Assembly: GCA_029987395.1 (NCBI GenBank)
Contig: DALTVX010000068.1
Location: 1-10,657, forward strand
DNA length: 10,657 nt
Reading direction: 5' to 3'
Source of the DNA: Methanocorpusculum sp.
GTDB lineage: Archaea; Halobacteriota; Methanomicrobia; Methanomicrobiales; Methanocorpusculaceae
A program made the position numbers and the translations under genes. The stretch's first letter is position 1, and each line of letters opens with the position of its first letter. Shown here one piece after another: positions 1-6,738 of the stretch. Under the pieces are notes generated by a model. The model had not been told where the DNA came from, searched no databases, and saw only the letters and a list, made by a program, of their open reading frames with translations.

Positions 1-129
1 CGGGATAGATACCTGGATCTGTCTTTGTGGTTGCATGAGGATATCAACAACACTCTGCTCCAGCTTGAGGATCTTTGCACAATCCATAAGCTGATGTTGG
101 GCCATTTCAAACGCGTTTACCTTCGACAT
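1..129 (-). CDS. gdhA: Glutamate dehydrogenase (Glu/Leu/Phe/Val family), N-terminal fragment
   Basis: The leftward reading frame starts at the ATG at 129-127 and runs off the left edge after 43 residues. The peptide begins MSKVNAFEMAQHQL and ends LMQPQRQIQVSIP. It matches the N-terminal signature of Glu/Leu/Phe/Val dehydrogenases, which have a helix of the type NPFEMAxxQLxxAAxxL followed by a PxRxxxVxIPV strand. Enzymes of this family interconvert glutamate and 2-oxoglutarate plus ammonia, using NAD(P)H. The nucleotide-binding domain and catalytic lysine lie outside the window, so neither cofactor preference nor activity can be judged. A GGTAGG-like stretch lies about 10 bases upstream of the start, and a TATA-like box lies near 207. 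The symbol is assigned from family membership only. Confidence 0.85.
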   Translation of the reverse strand, partial: MSKVNAFEMAQHQLMDCAKILKLEQSVVDILMQPQRQIQVSIP

Positions 130-202
130 AATGTGTTTCCTACCAATCGCACGGAACTATAGAAGTTCACCTGCATAATGATGATTAATGTTGGAATTGC
201 TC

Positions 203-212
203 CGTATAAAAC
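203..212 (-). promoter_or_regulatory. Candidate TATA box for the glutamate dehydrogenase gene
   Basis: Read leftward, the sequence is CGTTTTATAC, an archaeal TATA-like element about 78 bp upstream of the ATG. A start site about 25 bp downstream would leave a leader of roughly 50 nt. A second TATA-like stretch (AAATATAAAT, leftward, at about 280-289) is an alternative, more distant promoter. The rest of the 263-bp gap to the next gene is AT-rich with nothing recognisable. Assigned by position only. Confidence 0.35.
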
Positions 213-392
213 GTATCGTGGTATTTTTGATTCAGACCAGAATTATCGGCCGATTTCTAAAAATATTCTATAATTACCGGAATTTATATTTCAGGCTTTG
301 TGCGTCGTATTTTATGTCATGTGTTAGCATGGTACTATGAAAAGAAACCTGAAATTCAAGCATACAAAAGAAAACCGCGCGGAAAAAAGAGA

Positions 393-1241
393 TTATGAAT
401 ATTTATACCAGCGTCCATCCGCGTCAAATGATCCCTGCTGCTCCTCAGCTTTTGGCTCTGCTTCAAGTTTGAGAAGGTTTCGTTTAAAGAAGCACGCCTT
501 GTATGAAACCACGATCGGGATAAATATACTAGCGCAAACTGCGAGGGCAAGAAAACCTGATGAAAGAATCTCCGGAGCCATAAACAATGCTATGAGTTCG
601 TTTTGCGAAAGTGCCAGGATCTCTCCTTGGGTCATCTGAGAGATCGGAAGAAGTGCATCAACCGCAAGGAGCGACCACATTGCAGAAAAGATGAACGATG
701 CCGCAAAGAAAAGCGCTATATTGAAGAGATAAAATGCCGTGATATGGAAAGACCCCGTGGTCACTTTGACAACACTGTCCTTCAATGCCCGAAATGCCGG
801 AAAGTTGTTGACCATCGCGGTTATATCTGCAAAGTAGAAGAAAAACACCAGCGGGATGACCAGAAATATACTGAAATAAAGGGCTACATCAACGGAAAGG
901 CCGACCATCAGCAGGATATACGTCAGCGTATTCGAAAGCAAAAACCCGAGCATGATTATCACGAGATTTGGGATCAGGCATCTGAAGTATCCGTATGCCG
1001 CATATTTTCGAAAATCGGCGGAGCTCGATTTATCCCCTACGATGACCCCGTAGGTCCCTGCAAGAAATGCCGGGAAGATCACCAGAAGGCCGATGCCTAT
1101 CGGCAATGCTACACTCGAGCCAAAAAGCGTGTACATATAATAGATAAACAATATGGCAAATGCGGCAAACATTCCTGGCATCCAGACAAGCGGTTTTTTT
1201 ATGAGAAGGCTCACTGCCTCGGATAATGATTTGAGCGCCAT
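393..1241 (-). CDS. Six-helix integral membrane protein of unknown function
   Basis: This 282-residue protein is strongly hydrophobic. About six membrane segments are visible, near residues 23-41, 47-66, 88-113, 117-139, 165-192 and 228-250. The C-terminal tail is hydrophilic and ends in GRWYKYS. It resembles archaeal uncharacterised membrane families of the DUF7847/DUF4013 kind, which have repeated hydrophobic bundles and amphipathic linkers such as FRALKDSVVKV, but no catalytic motif is visible. Its ATG lies one base after the stop of the upstream pyruvate-kinase-like gene (TAA-C-ATG), so the two are almost certainly co-transcribed and translationally coupled. It is the last gene of a three-gene leftward cluster. 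The family assignment is from memory of the general pattern and is uncertain; the membrane topology is well supported. Confidence 0.8.
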   Translation of the reverse strand: MALKSLSEAVSLLIKKPLVWMPGMFAAFAILFIYYMYTLFGSSVALPIGIGLLVIFPAFLAGTYGVIVGDKSSSADFRKYAAYGYFRCLIPNLVIIMLGFLLSNTLTYILLMVGLSVDVALYFSIFLVIPLVFFFYFADITAMVNNFPAFRALKDSVVKVTTGSFHITAFYLFNIALFFAASFIFSAMWSLLAVDALLPISQMTQGEILALSQNELIALFMAPEILSSGFLALAVCASIFIPIVVSYKACFFKRNLLKLEAEPKAEEQQGSFDADGRWYKYS

Positions 1242-1242
1242 G

Positions 1243-1830
1243 TTAACGATCCCTCGGCATTGCTACAAATTCACGGACCTGCAGATCAAAAAAGCCTGCC
1301 GTGTGAGCTGGTCGAATCACAAGAACCGTGTCCGACCCCTCATTCGTTCCTCCAACTGAAATTACTTCGTCAGGAATCGAGATCGCGCCTTGATCTGCGG
1401 CAATGAGCACACATTCCACGGCGACCTTCATCCCTATCCCGACCGTTCGGCGGAATGCTTCTGCGATTACCTCGGTCCTGCTGCTCCCCCCAAGTCTTGG
1501 ATTATTGGAGATAGCCCGTTCCAGTCCGGAAAGTGCATGGGTGCCGCAGATGATTTTTACTCCGGCGGCTCTCAGCTCCTCTGCGAGATCGGCGTCAAAT
1601 TCCCAGACACCGGGTTGAGAAAATCCGAACGCGTGGGAAACGATCACGAGGTGAAGGCCTGTTCCTTTCATCGCATCGAAAAAGATCTTCGCGGTATATC
1701 CACCGGAACTTGCGACAATAATTGTCGTAAGCCCGAGTTCCTTAGCACGCTTTACAGCGATCTCTGCACACTCCGGGGTATTTTTTCTTCCGGGTTCGTT
1801 AAAGTACGTGATGGTTTTCTCGATATTCAT
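1243..1830 (-). CDS. Stand-alone pyruvate-kinase alpha/beta (C-terminal) domain-like protein
   Basis: The 195-residue soluble protein begins MNIEKTITYFNEPG and has alternating beta strands and helices. A Rossmann-like IIVASSGGYTAK segment lies near residues 37-48 and an IICGTHALSGLERA segment near 93-106. The size and pattern match archaeal proteins that consist only of the pyruvate kinase C-terminal (PK_C) fold, for example the structurally solved AF0103 type. They lack the TIM barrel that carries pyruvate kinase activity, so this is not a functional pyruvate kinase. A metabolite-sensing or small-ligand role is conceivable, but none is established here. It starts 4 nt after the acylphosphatase stop and ends 1 nt before the membrane-protein start, making it the middle gene of a tight operon. 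Confidence 0.8.
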   Translation of the reverse strand: MNIEKTITYFNEPGRKNTPECAEIAVKRAKELGLTTIIVASSGGYTAKIFFDAMKGTGLHLVIVSHAFGFSQPGVWEFDADLAEELRAAGVKIICGTHALSGLERAISNNPRLGGSSRTEVIAEAFRRTVGIGMKVAVECVLIAADQGAISIPDEVISVGGTNEGSDTVLVIRPAHTAGFFDLQVREFVAMPRDR

Positions 1831-1834
1831 GTCT

Positions 1835-2107
1835 TCATTCTCGTTTTACTGAAAAATTGGTGAAATCGGTCAGAACATATGGAGTGCATTTCAAGTCACG
1901 GATGATTGCACGCGGACAGGTGTATGTCATGGCGAGGAATTTTTCTATGATAACATCCTCACCGGTAACGAGCGCCCGAACCCTGCCGTCGGATAGATTC
2001 TCCACTTCGCCGCACAAACCCAAGTTTGCTCCTGCGTTTCTTACACAGGCACGAAAGCCGACCTTTTGTACTCTTCCAGAGAAGATGATCTCCATTGTCT
2101 GTTTCAT
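1835..2107 (-). CDS. acyP: Acylphosphatase
   Basis: This 90-residue protein is the usual size for acylphosphatase, which hydrolyses carboxyl-phosphate bonds in small metabolites such as acetyl phosphate or carbamoyl phosphate. The active-site loop GRVQKVGFR is at residues 11-19, with catalytic Arg19. The second signature, GEVENLSDGRVRA, is at 33-45 with catalytic Asn37. The common form of the first motif is GxVQGVxFR; here Gly15 is replaced by Lys. The C-terminus NFSVKRE corresponds to the last strand of the fold. ATG 2107 is taken as the start; Met5 (2095) is a possible alternative. It heads the leftward cluster, which is divergent from serS. Its link to the two downstream genes is only through spacing (4 nt and 1 nt). 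Confidence 0.9.
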   Translation of the reverse strand: MKQTMEIIFSGRVQKVGFRACVRNAGANLGLCGEVENLSDGRVRALVTGEDVIIEKFLAMTYTCPRAIIRDLKCTPYVLTDFTNFSVKRE

Positions 2108-2214
2108 GAACGTCTGACCAGGTTGTTACCTTTAATTTGTCATTAGATGTTTAATAACTAGTTTGTGTAATAAAAACCCTCTTCATCTAAAAGCACAAAC
2201 CTTACTAGTCAATC
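2108..2214. promoter_or_regulatory. Divergent promoter region between acyP and serS
   Basis: This 107-bp AT-rich region separates two divergent start codons. TATA-like stretches include TTTAATAA at about 2149-2156 and TAATAAAAA at about 2168-2176, each of which could serve one direction. The hexamer ACTAGT occurs twice (about 2158 and 2202). Neither gene has a clear Shine-Dalgarno sequence. Which box serves which gene cannot be settled from sequence alone. Confidence 0.4.
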
Positions 2215-3492
2215 ATGCTCGATATCAAATTCGTCAGAGCCCACTCGGAAGTGATTTTGGCAGACCTGAAAAAACGCCAGGATGCCGAGAAGCTTCTCTG
2301 GGTCGATACGGTTCTGGAACAGGATAAACTCTTTCGCGAGCTCACCGTCAAAAACAATGAACTTCGTGCAAGAAGAAATCAGATCGCTAAAGAGATCAAC
2401 ACCGCCAAAAAAGAGGGAAAGGATCCCTCTCCCCTTTTTGCCGAAGCAAAGGCACTTCCGGGACTGATCAAGGATAACGACGATATCATAGAAAAGGCGA
2501 CGGAACAGGTGAAATATTACCTGATGCGCCTGCCAAATATCCTGCACGAAAGTGTTCCATACGGCAAAGATGATACGGAAAACGTTGTCATAAAAACGGT
2601 CGGCACACCAAGGACCCTGGACTTTGAGCTTAAAAATCATGGAGAACTTGCGGCTGAAAATGGCTGGGCGGACTTTGACCGTGCCACCAAGACGAGCGGC
2701 GCTGGGTTTTATTTCCTCAAAGGGAACCTCGCTCTCCTTGATCTTGCTTTGCAGAGATTTGCGCTCGATTCGATCATCGCGAAAGGATACACGCCGATCA
2801 TCCCCCCATACATGATGAACCGAAAATCCTATGAGGAGGTCACCGATCTGGCAGATTTCGAGAAGGTCATGTACAAGATCGAGGGTGATGATGCTTATCT
2901 CATCGCCACCGCTGAACACCCCATGGCTGCCATGTATCAGGACGAGATCTTCGAAGAAAAAGATCTCCCGCTTAAAATGGTGGGTATCTCGCCGTGTTTC
3001 CGGCGTGAGATCGGGGCTCACGGCCTTGATTCACGCGGACTTTTCCGCGTTCACCAGTTTACCAAGATCGAGCAGTTCATCTATTGTATGCCAGAAAACT
3101 CCTGGGAGATGCATGAGGAGCTTCTCGCAAACTCCGAGGAGTTGTTCACGAAACTCGGTTTGCCCTACAGGGTCGTGAACATCTGTACCGGCGATATCGG
3201 GACCGTTGCCGCGAAGAAATACGATATGGAGGCATGGATGCCGCGGGACGATGCATACCGCGAGGTCGTCTCCTGCTCGAACTGCACCGCATATCAATCG
3301 GTCCGGTTGAATATTCGTGTCCGTGATGCACATGAGTTCGAATCCAAACAATCTCTCCACACGCTTAATTCAACCGCGGTCGCTACGTCACGGGCTCTGC
3401 GCTGTATTCTCGAAAATTATCAGACCGAAGACGGACGTGTTGAGATACCCAAAGTCCTCCAGCCGTATATGAACGGACTGGAGTATCTCTAA
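2215..3492 (+). CDS. serS: Seryl-tRNA synthetase
   Basis: This 425-residue class II aminoacyl-tRNA synthetase attaches serine to tRNA-Ser in the cytoplasm. Residues 1 to about 105 form the N-terminal helical arm that contacts the long variable arm of tRNA; it starts MLDIKFVRAH and contains a charged coiled-coil segment at about 35-100. The catalytic core shows TAEHP at 232-236 (serine site), motif 2 FRREIGA at 262-268 with Arg263, VHQFTKIEQF at 279-288, and motif 3 LNSTAVATSRALRCILENYQ at 384-403 with Arg393. Length and motif order match the common SerS, not the divergent methanogenic-type SerS2. The NSTAVATSRA variant of motif 3 is typical of archaeal sequences. The start is supported by the conserved N-terminus. 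A T-rich stretch follows the stop. Confidence 0.97.
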   Translation: MLDIKFVRAHSEVILADLKKRQDAEKLLWVDTVLEQDKLFRELTVKNNELRARRNQIAKEINTAKKEGKDPSPLFAEAKALPGLIKDNDDIIEKATEQVKYYLMRLPNILHESVPYGKDDTENVVIKTVGTPRTLDFELKNHGELAAENGWADFDRATKTSGAGFYFLKGNLALLDLALQRFALDSIIAKGYTPIIPPYMMNRKSYEEVTDLADFEKVMYKIEGDDAYLIATAEHPMAAMYQDEIFEEKDLPLKMVGISPCFRREIGAHGLDSRGLFRVHQFTKIEQFIYCMPENSWEMHEELLANSEELFTKLGLPYRVVNICTGDIGTVAAKKYDMEAWMPRDDAYREVVSCSNCTAYQSVRLNIRVRDAHEFESKQSLHTLNSTAVATSRALRCILENYQTEDGRVEIPKVLQPYMNGLEYL

Positions 3493-3513
3493 CCTTTTTT
3501 TGCTCATTTTTCC
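3493..3513 (+). terminator. T-rich archaeal terminator after serS
   Basis: Immediately after the serS stop there is a run of seven T (3495-3501) and, after a short gap, five T (3507-3511), with no stem-loop. Poly-T stretches without a hairpin are the usual intrinsic termination signal in archaea. The next gene has its own promoter. Confidence 0.6.
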
Positions 3514-3539
3514 TCCTCCAAACAGACAACCTACACGCC

Positions 3540-3547
3540 TTTAAATA
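3540..3547 (+). promoter_or_regulatory. TATA box of asd, suggesting a leaderless mRNA
   Basis: TTTAAATA is centred about 27 bp before the asd ATG at 3571. Archaeal transcription normally starts about 25-27 bp downstream of the box centre, which places the start at or within a base or two of the ATG. No Shine-Dalgarno motif lies in the GC-rich sequence between, which agrees with leaderless translation. Confidence 0.65.
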
Positions 3548-3570
3548 AGAGCCGCGCCCTATATCTGTCT

Positions 3571-4587
3571 ATGATTAATGTAGGTGTACTAGGCGCGACC
3601 GGCGCAGTTGGTCAGCGGTTTGTACAGTTGCTTGCAGATCACCCATGGTTCAACCTGAAAACTTTGACCGCGTCCGAACGGTCAGCAGGAAAAACCTATG
3701 GCTCGGTGGTAAACTGGCGGCTCGACTCACCCTTCCCGGACTCTTGTGCAGATCTTATCATTGCCCCCACCACCGTGGATGCGGTAAAAGATTGTGATCT
3801 GGTCTTCTCTGCTTTGCCCGCAGAAATTGCAACCAAGCTCGAGGTCGACATAGCGGCCGCGGGAGTGGGTGTATGCAGTAACGCAAGTTCCCACAGAATG
3901 GAGAATGATGTTCCTCTCATGATCGCGGAGGTCAACCCTGACCACGCGGTCCTGATCGACGCCCAGCGGAAAAAAGGACGGGACGGATTCATCGTCACAA
4001 ACCCGAACTGCTCGACCATCATGCTTGCAACTGCCCTGGCTCCCCTTCGGAAATTTTCGTTTTCGAACATCAACGTCGCCACCTTACAGGCGATATCAGG
4101 AGCAGGTTTTGAGGGCGTATCTGCCTTCAGCATCTATGATAATGTTATCCCCTACATAGGCGGCGAAGAGGAAAAAATCGCCCGTGAGGCAAACAAGATC
4201 CTTGGTACTCTCGAAAATGGAAAAATAACCGGTGCTCCTTTCTCGGTCTCCGCATCCTGTAATCGTGTGCCTGTCATCGACGGACACACGCTCAACATCT
4301 GGATCGACGTCAAGGAGTCCCCTGCCGAGGTCATCGACGCATTCAAAACCTGGACACCTCCCTTCTCAGGTCTGCCCACCCAACCTGACCACACCGTCCT
4401 CTACCTTGATCAGGAAAACCGTCCGCAGCCCAGGCTTGACAGAAACCGCGGGAATGCCATGACGGTTTCGATCGGCAGAGTTCGGGAAGGCATCCGATTC
4501 ACCGCGATGGGTCATAACACCATCCGCGGTGCCGCAGGCGCTTCCGTCTTAAATGCAGAACTTCTGCATACGATGAAATATATCTAA
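3571..4587 (+). CDS. asd: Aspartate-semialdehyde dehydrogenase
   Basis: This 338-residue enzyme makes L-aspartate 4-semialdehyde from aspartyl phosphate with NADPH, the branch point to lysine, threonine, methionine and isoleucine. The N-terminal dinucleotide-binding loop is GATGAVGQRF at residues 8-17. The catalytic cysteine is Cys147 in TNPNCST. Gln173 in LQAISGAG and the Arg232/His239 pair in NRVPVIDGHT fit the known substrate-binding and acid-base residues. The sequence is of the archaeal/fungal type of Asd, judging by the TNPNCSTI and SGAGFEGVSAF stretches, and is complete. It is not directly linked to lysine or threonine genes here; its neighbours are serS and alba. It has its own TATA box and probably no leader. 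Confidence 0.96.
   Translation: MINVGVLGATGAVGQRFVQLLADHPWFNLKTLTASERSAGKTYGSVVNWRLDSPFPDSCADLIIAPTTVDAVKDCDLVFSALPAEIATKLEVDIAAAGVGVCSNASSHRMENDVPLMIAEVNPDHAVLIDAQRKKGRDGFIVTNPNCSTIMLATALAPLRKFSFSNINVATLQAISGAGFEGVSAFSIYDNVIPYIGGEEEKIAREANKILGTLENGKITGAPFSVSASCNRVPVIDGHTLNIWIDVKESPAEVIDAFKTWTPPFSGLPTQPDHTVLYLDQENRPQPRLDRNRGNAMTVSIGRVREGIRFTAMGHNTIRGAAGASVLNAELLHTMKYI
4576..4583 (+). promoter_or_regulatory. TATA box of the alba gene, overlapping the end of asd
   Basis: AAATATAT lies in the last codons of asd and is centred about 30 bp before the alba ATG at 4610. That predicts a leader of only a few bases. A second, closer CTATATAC at about 4595-4602 is too near the ATG to be the box for this start. 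No Shine-Dalgarno site is visible. Confidence 0.5.
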
Positions 4588-4609
4588 CAATCCCCTATAT
4601 ACTAGACAA

Positions 4610-4879
4610 ATGGATGAAAACACGGTATTGATCGGCACTAAACCTTTGATGAATTATGTACTTGCCGTAGTTACCCAGTTCAACAACGGTAATTCAGAGG
4701 TCGTGATCAAAGCACGAGGAAAAGCCATTACACGGGCAGTCGATACTGCGGAGGTATCGACCCGCCAGTTCCTCACCGGTGTTGTTAAAAAAAGTATTTC
4801 CATATCAACTGACTCGGTAGAGATGGATGACGGACCGACCAACGTCTCCTCTATCGAGATCGTTTTACAAAAGCCGTAA
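4610..4879 (+). CDS. albA: DNA/RNA-binding chromatin protein Alba
   Basis: This 89-residue protein is full length for the Alba family, small dimeric proteins that coat archaeal DNA and also bind RNA. The diagnostic stretch VLIGTKPLMNYVLAVVTQFN is at about residues 6-25, followed by EVVIKARGKAITRAVDTAEV at about 30-49. The lysine in GTKP is the position homologous to the second residue of the KKP motif in Sulfolobus Alba, where Lys16 can be acetylated; here the first residue is Thr. The acidic C-terminal segment SVEMDDGPTNVSSIEIVL forms the final beta hairpin. The permease start is 6 nt after the stop and in the same frame, so the two genes are probably co-transcribed. Confidence 0.95.
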   Translation: MDENTVLIGTKPLMNYVLAVVTQFNNGNSEVVIKARGKAITRAVDTAEVSTRQFLTGVVKKSISISTDSVEMDDGPTNVSSIEIVLQKP

Positions 4880-4885
4880 TACCTC

Positions 4886-6121
4886 ATGGTCCCGCTCGCC
4901 GTCTGGATCCTTGCAGTTGTATTCTGCCTGATCGTTATTCGGCGTATCGGGAAGGTCCGCCTCCCAATATGGGGGATCATGACGGGTGGTGCTTTTGTCG
5001 CCCTCCTTTTTGGCACGATATCGATCCCGGATGCGTTTTTTTCGATCAATTTTGATGTGATCCTCTTTTTGCTCGGGATGTTTGTTTTGGGCGAAGCTCT
5101 GGAAAGGTCTGGTTTTCTTCAGCTGGTTTCACTAAAAGGGTTTGCCCGTGCACAGACAAAAAAGGCCGTGTTGTTTTCGTTCATCCTGCTGATGGCGGCA
5201 TTCTCCGCCCTTCTCATGAACGATACGGTCGCAATAATAGGAACCACGGTCGCGCTTTTTTGTGCGGCACGATACACGATCCCAGTCAAAACGATGCTGT
5301 TTGCTTTGTGTTTTTCGGTGACGTTTGGAAGCAGCATGACCCCTATTGGAAACCCGCAGAATTTGCTTATCGCCACGTCGAGCGGGATGCCGTTTGCTTT
5401 TTCTGAGTTCGCTATGTATCTTCTGATCCCGTCGATCATCTGCTTGTATATTTTGTACCGGATCCTTCTCTTCACGATCCCCGATCCAAATGCACTGGTG
5501 GTGCAGGAGTCAGAGCCTACGCTCTACGACGAGAAACTGGCTCTCTGGTCAAAAATTTCGCTCGGGCTCGTTTTTCTTGCGATAGCTCTTCGGATCCTGC
5601 TGTCGTTTGTCGGGTTCGAGATACCGTATGTTTTCATCGCGGGAGTGGCGGCGGTACCACTTCTGCTTTTTTCAAAGAGGCGGATTGAACTTCTTCGCGG
5701 TGTGGACTGGTCGACACTTTTGTTCTTTGTGTCGATGTTTGTCCTGATGGGGGCGGTCTGGAACTCTGGGTTTATCCAAACCATCATTCCCTCCTCTGAA
5801 CTGACCTCGATCCCGGCCCTTTTTGTTTCGACGGTGATCGTGTCCCAGTTTATCTCGAATGTGCCGTTTGTGGCACTGATCCTCCCGGTCCTTTCTGGCT
5901 CAGGTATTCCTTTGTATATGGCGCTTGTCGCCGGATGTACGGCGGCGGGGTCCCTTACGATCATCGGTGCTGCCTCAAGTGTGATCATTCTTCAGCATGC
6001 GGAGAAGAGGGGAGAGACGTTTTCATTCATGCAGTTTTTTAAAATAGGACTGCCGATGACATTGATCGCGGGAGTGGTGTATATCGCGTGGATAATGGCG
6101 ATCGGGTTTTTGTTTGCGTGA
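4886..6121 (+). CDS. SLC13/ArsB-NhaD-type ion permease
   Basis: This is a roughly 411-residue polytopic inner-membrane protein with about 10-12 helices arranged as two repeats. The first repeat carries MNDTVAIIG (about 111-119) and GSSMTPIGNPQNLLIA (about 148-163); the second carries FISNVPFVALILPVL near 325 and GAASSVIILQ near 362. These asparagine-containing re-entrant signatures are hallmarks of the ion transporter (IT) superfamily, which includes ArsB arsenite exporters, CitMHS citrate carriers, NhaD antiporters and SLC13 dicarboxylate/sulfate carriers. The substrate cannot be inferred; no ars genes or arsenite sensor are nearby. It starts 6 nt after alba without a Shine-Dalgarno site, so translation is probably coupled or the message leadered from alba. 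It is the last core gene before the hairpin array. Confidence 0.88.
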   Translation: MVPLAVWILAVVFCLIVIRRIGKVRLPIWGIMTGGAFVALLFGTISIPDAFFSINFDVILFLLGMFVLGEALERSGFLQLVSLKGFARAQTKKAVLFSFILLMAAFSALLMNDTVAIIGTTVALFCAARYTIPVKTMLFALCFSVTFGSSMTPIGNPQNLLIATSSGMPFAFSEFAMYLLIPSIICLYILYRILLFTIPDPNALVVQESEPTLYDEKLALWSKISLGLVFLAIALRILLSFVGFEIPYVFIAGVAAVPLLLFSKRRIELLRGVDWSTLLFFVSMFVLMGAVWNSGFIQTIIPSSELTSIPALFVSTVIVSQFISNVPFVALILPVLSGSGIPLYMALVAGCTAAGSLTIIGAASSVIILQHAEKRGETFSFMQFFKIGLPMTLIAGVVYIAWIMAIGFLFA

Positions 6122-6205
6122 AAAAAAGGTAACGTACTCTTAGGTTGTATTTTGATTTCGTGTATTGTTGGGTGTAGATGTATGAGAAAAAGCCAACCGC
6201 GAACC

Positions 6206-6259
6206 GCAAAGCTTCGCTTTGCTCTCAGCTTCGGGCTTTCAGCCCTCGCTTGAATCGCA
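6206..6259 (+). repeat. Second inverted-repeat unit, left copy
   Basis: This 54-nt unit is inverted at 6566-6619. The 32 nt at 6228-6259 are an exact reverse complement of 6566-6597. The outer hairpin (6206-6222) corresponds to 6603-6619, with the loop kept and the stem largely rewritten. Its partner lies inside the centre of the 88-nt inverted repeat, so the two repeats are nested and interleaved. Confidence 0.9.
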
Positions 6260-6281
6260 CCCTCTCTTGAAAAATGCTGAG

Positions 6282-6307
6282 AGAAAAACCCGCGTGCGGG
6301 TTTTTCT
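6282..6307 (+). terminator. Terminator-like hairpin downstream of the permease
   Basis: A 12-bp stem including AAAAACCCGC / GCGGGTTTTT closes a two-base loop and is followed by a T-rich stretch. It has the form of an intrinsic terminator working in either direction and lies 160 bp after the permease stop. It belongs to a module present three times in the array (with 6356-6379 and 6739-6760), so termination may be a by-product of the repeat. Confidence 0.5.
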
Positions 6308-6355
6308 GTTGTTTCATTATTTTTTCGATTAGACAAAAAGAAAAGTAAATTGAGA

Positions 6356-6379
6356 GAAAAACCGGCACGCCGGTTTTTC
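6356..6379. terminator. Second copy of the terminator-like hairpin, inverted module
   Basis: The stem AAAAACCGGC / GCCGGTTTTT has an AC loop. The flanking sequence (AGAGAAAAA on the left, then CCGGTAGCATTT) is the reverse complement of the flanks around 6739-6760, so this module copy is in the opposite orientation. Confidence 0.5.
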
Positions 6380-6442
6380 CGGTAGCATTTGTCCAAGAGC
6401 CTTTGGCTCTTGAGACGTCTCACGAGCTTTCAGCTCGTGGAC

Positions 6443-6530
6443 TTTTCCAGACGGCGTGCGATTCTGCGTAGGCGAAGCCCAAACGGGCAAAGCCCGTTTG
6501 AGGCGGCACGCAAACCTTTGGTTTGCACGC
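6443..6530 (+). repeat. Left arm of a large imperfect inverted repeat
   Basis: This 88-nt arm is the reverse complement of 6640-6728 apart from seven substitutions or indels. Four of the changes form two compensating base pairs inside embedded hairpins. The arm starts TTTTCCAG and ends TTTGCACGC, and carries hairpins 6471-6479, 6480-6500 and 6510-6526. Confidence 0.9.
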
Positions 6531-6565
6531 ATAAGCCGGAGCAGAGCACGACGGCGCGAGAAAAA

Positions 6566-6619
6566 TGCGATTCAAGCGAGGGCTGAAAGCCCGAAGCGGA
6601 GAGCCAGCCGAAGGTTGGC
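6566..6619 (-). repeat. Second inverted-repeat unit, right copy
   Basis: This is the inverted copy of 6206-6259, containing hairpins 6580-6592 (GGGCT-GAA-AGCCC) and 6603-6619. It lies in the centre between the arms of the 88-nt inverted repeat. Confidence 0.9.
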
Positions 6620-6639
6620 GAACGCGTTAATTCGCGGAG

Positions 6640-6728
6640 GCGTGCAAGCCAAAGGCTTGCGTGCCGCCTCAAACGGACTTTGTCCGTTTGGGCTTCGCCT
6701 ACGCAGGAATCGTACGCCGCCTGGAAAA
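6640..6728 (-). repeat. Right arm of the large imperfect inverted repeat
   Basis: This arm is the inverted partner of 6443-6530, separated from it by a 109-bp centre (6531-6639) that carries two further hairpins. The two arms together could extrude a cruciform or fold as a long RNA stem. Confidence 0.9.
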
Positions 6729-6738
6729 ATGCTGTCGG

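Noticed and set aside
337..639. Rightward 100-codon frame opposite the membrane protein gene, and a 207-codon one at 603-1226
   Set aside because: They are shadows: highly charged, arginine/lysine/cysteine-rich reverse readings of a hydrophobic membrane protein.
2209..3021. Leftward 270-codon frame opposite serS
   Set aside because: The plus strand encodes an unmistakable seryl-tRNA synthetase; the antisense frame is a shadow.
5992..6423. Leftward 143-codon open frame running from the array into the permease 3' end
   Set aside because: It spans the permease gene and hairpin repeats and reads like translated repeat sequence; the permease is clearly the real gene.
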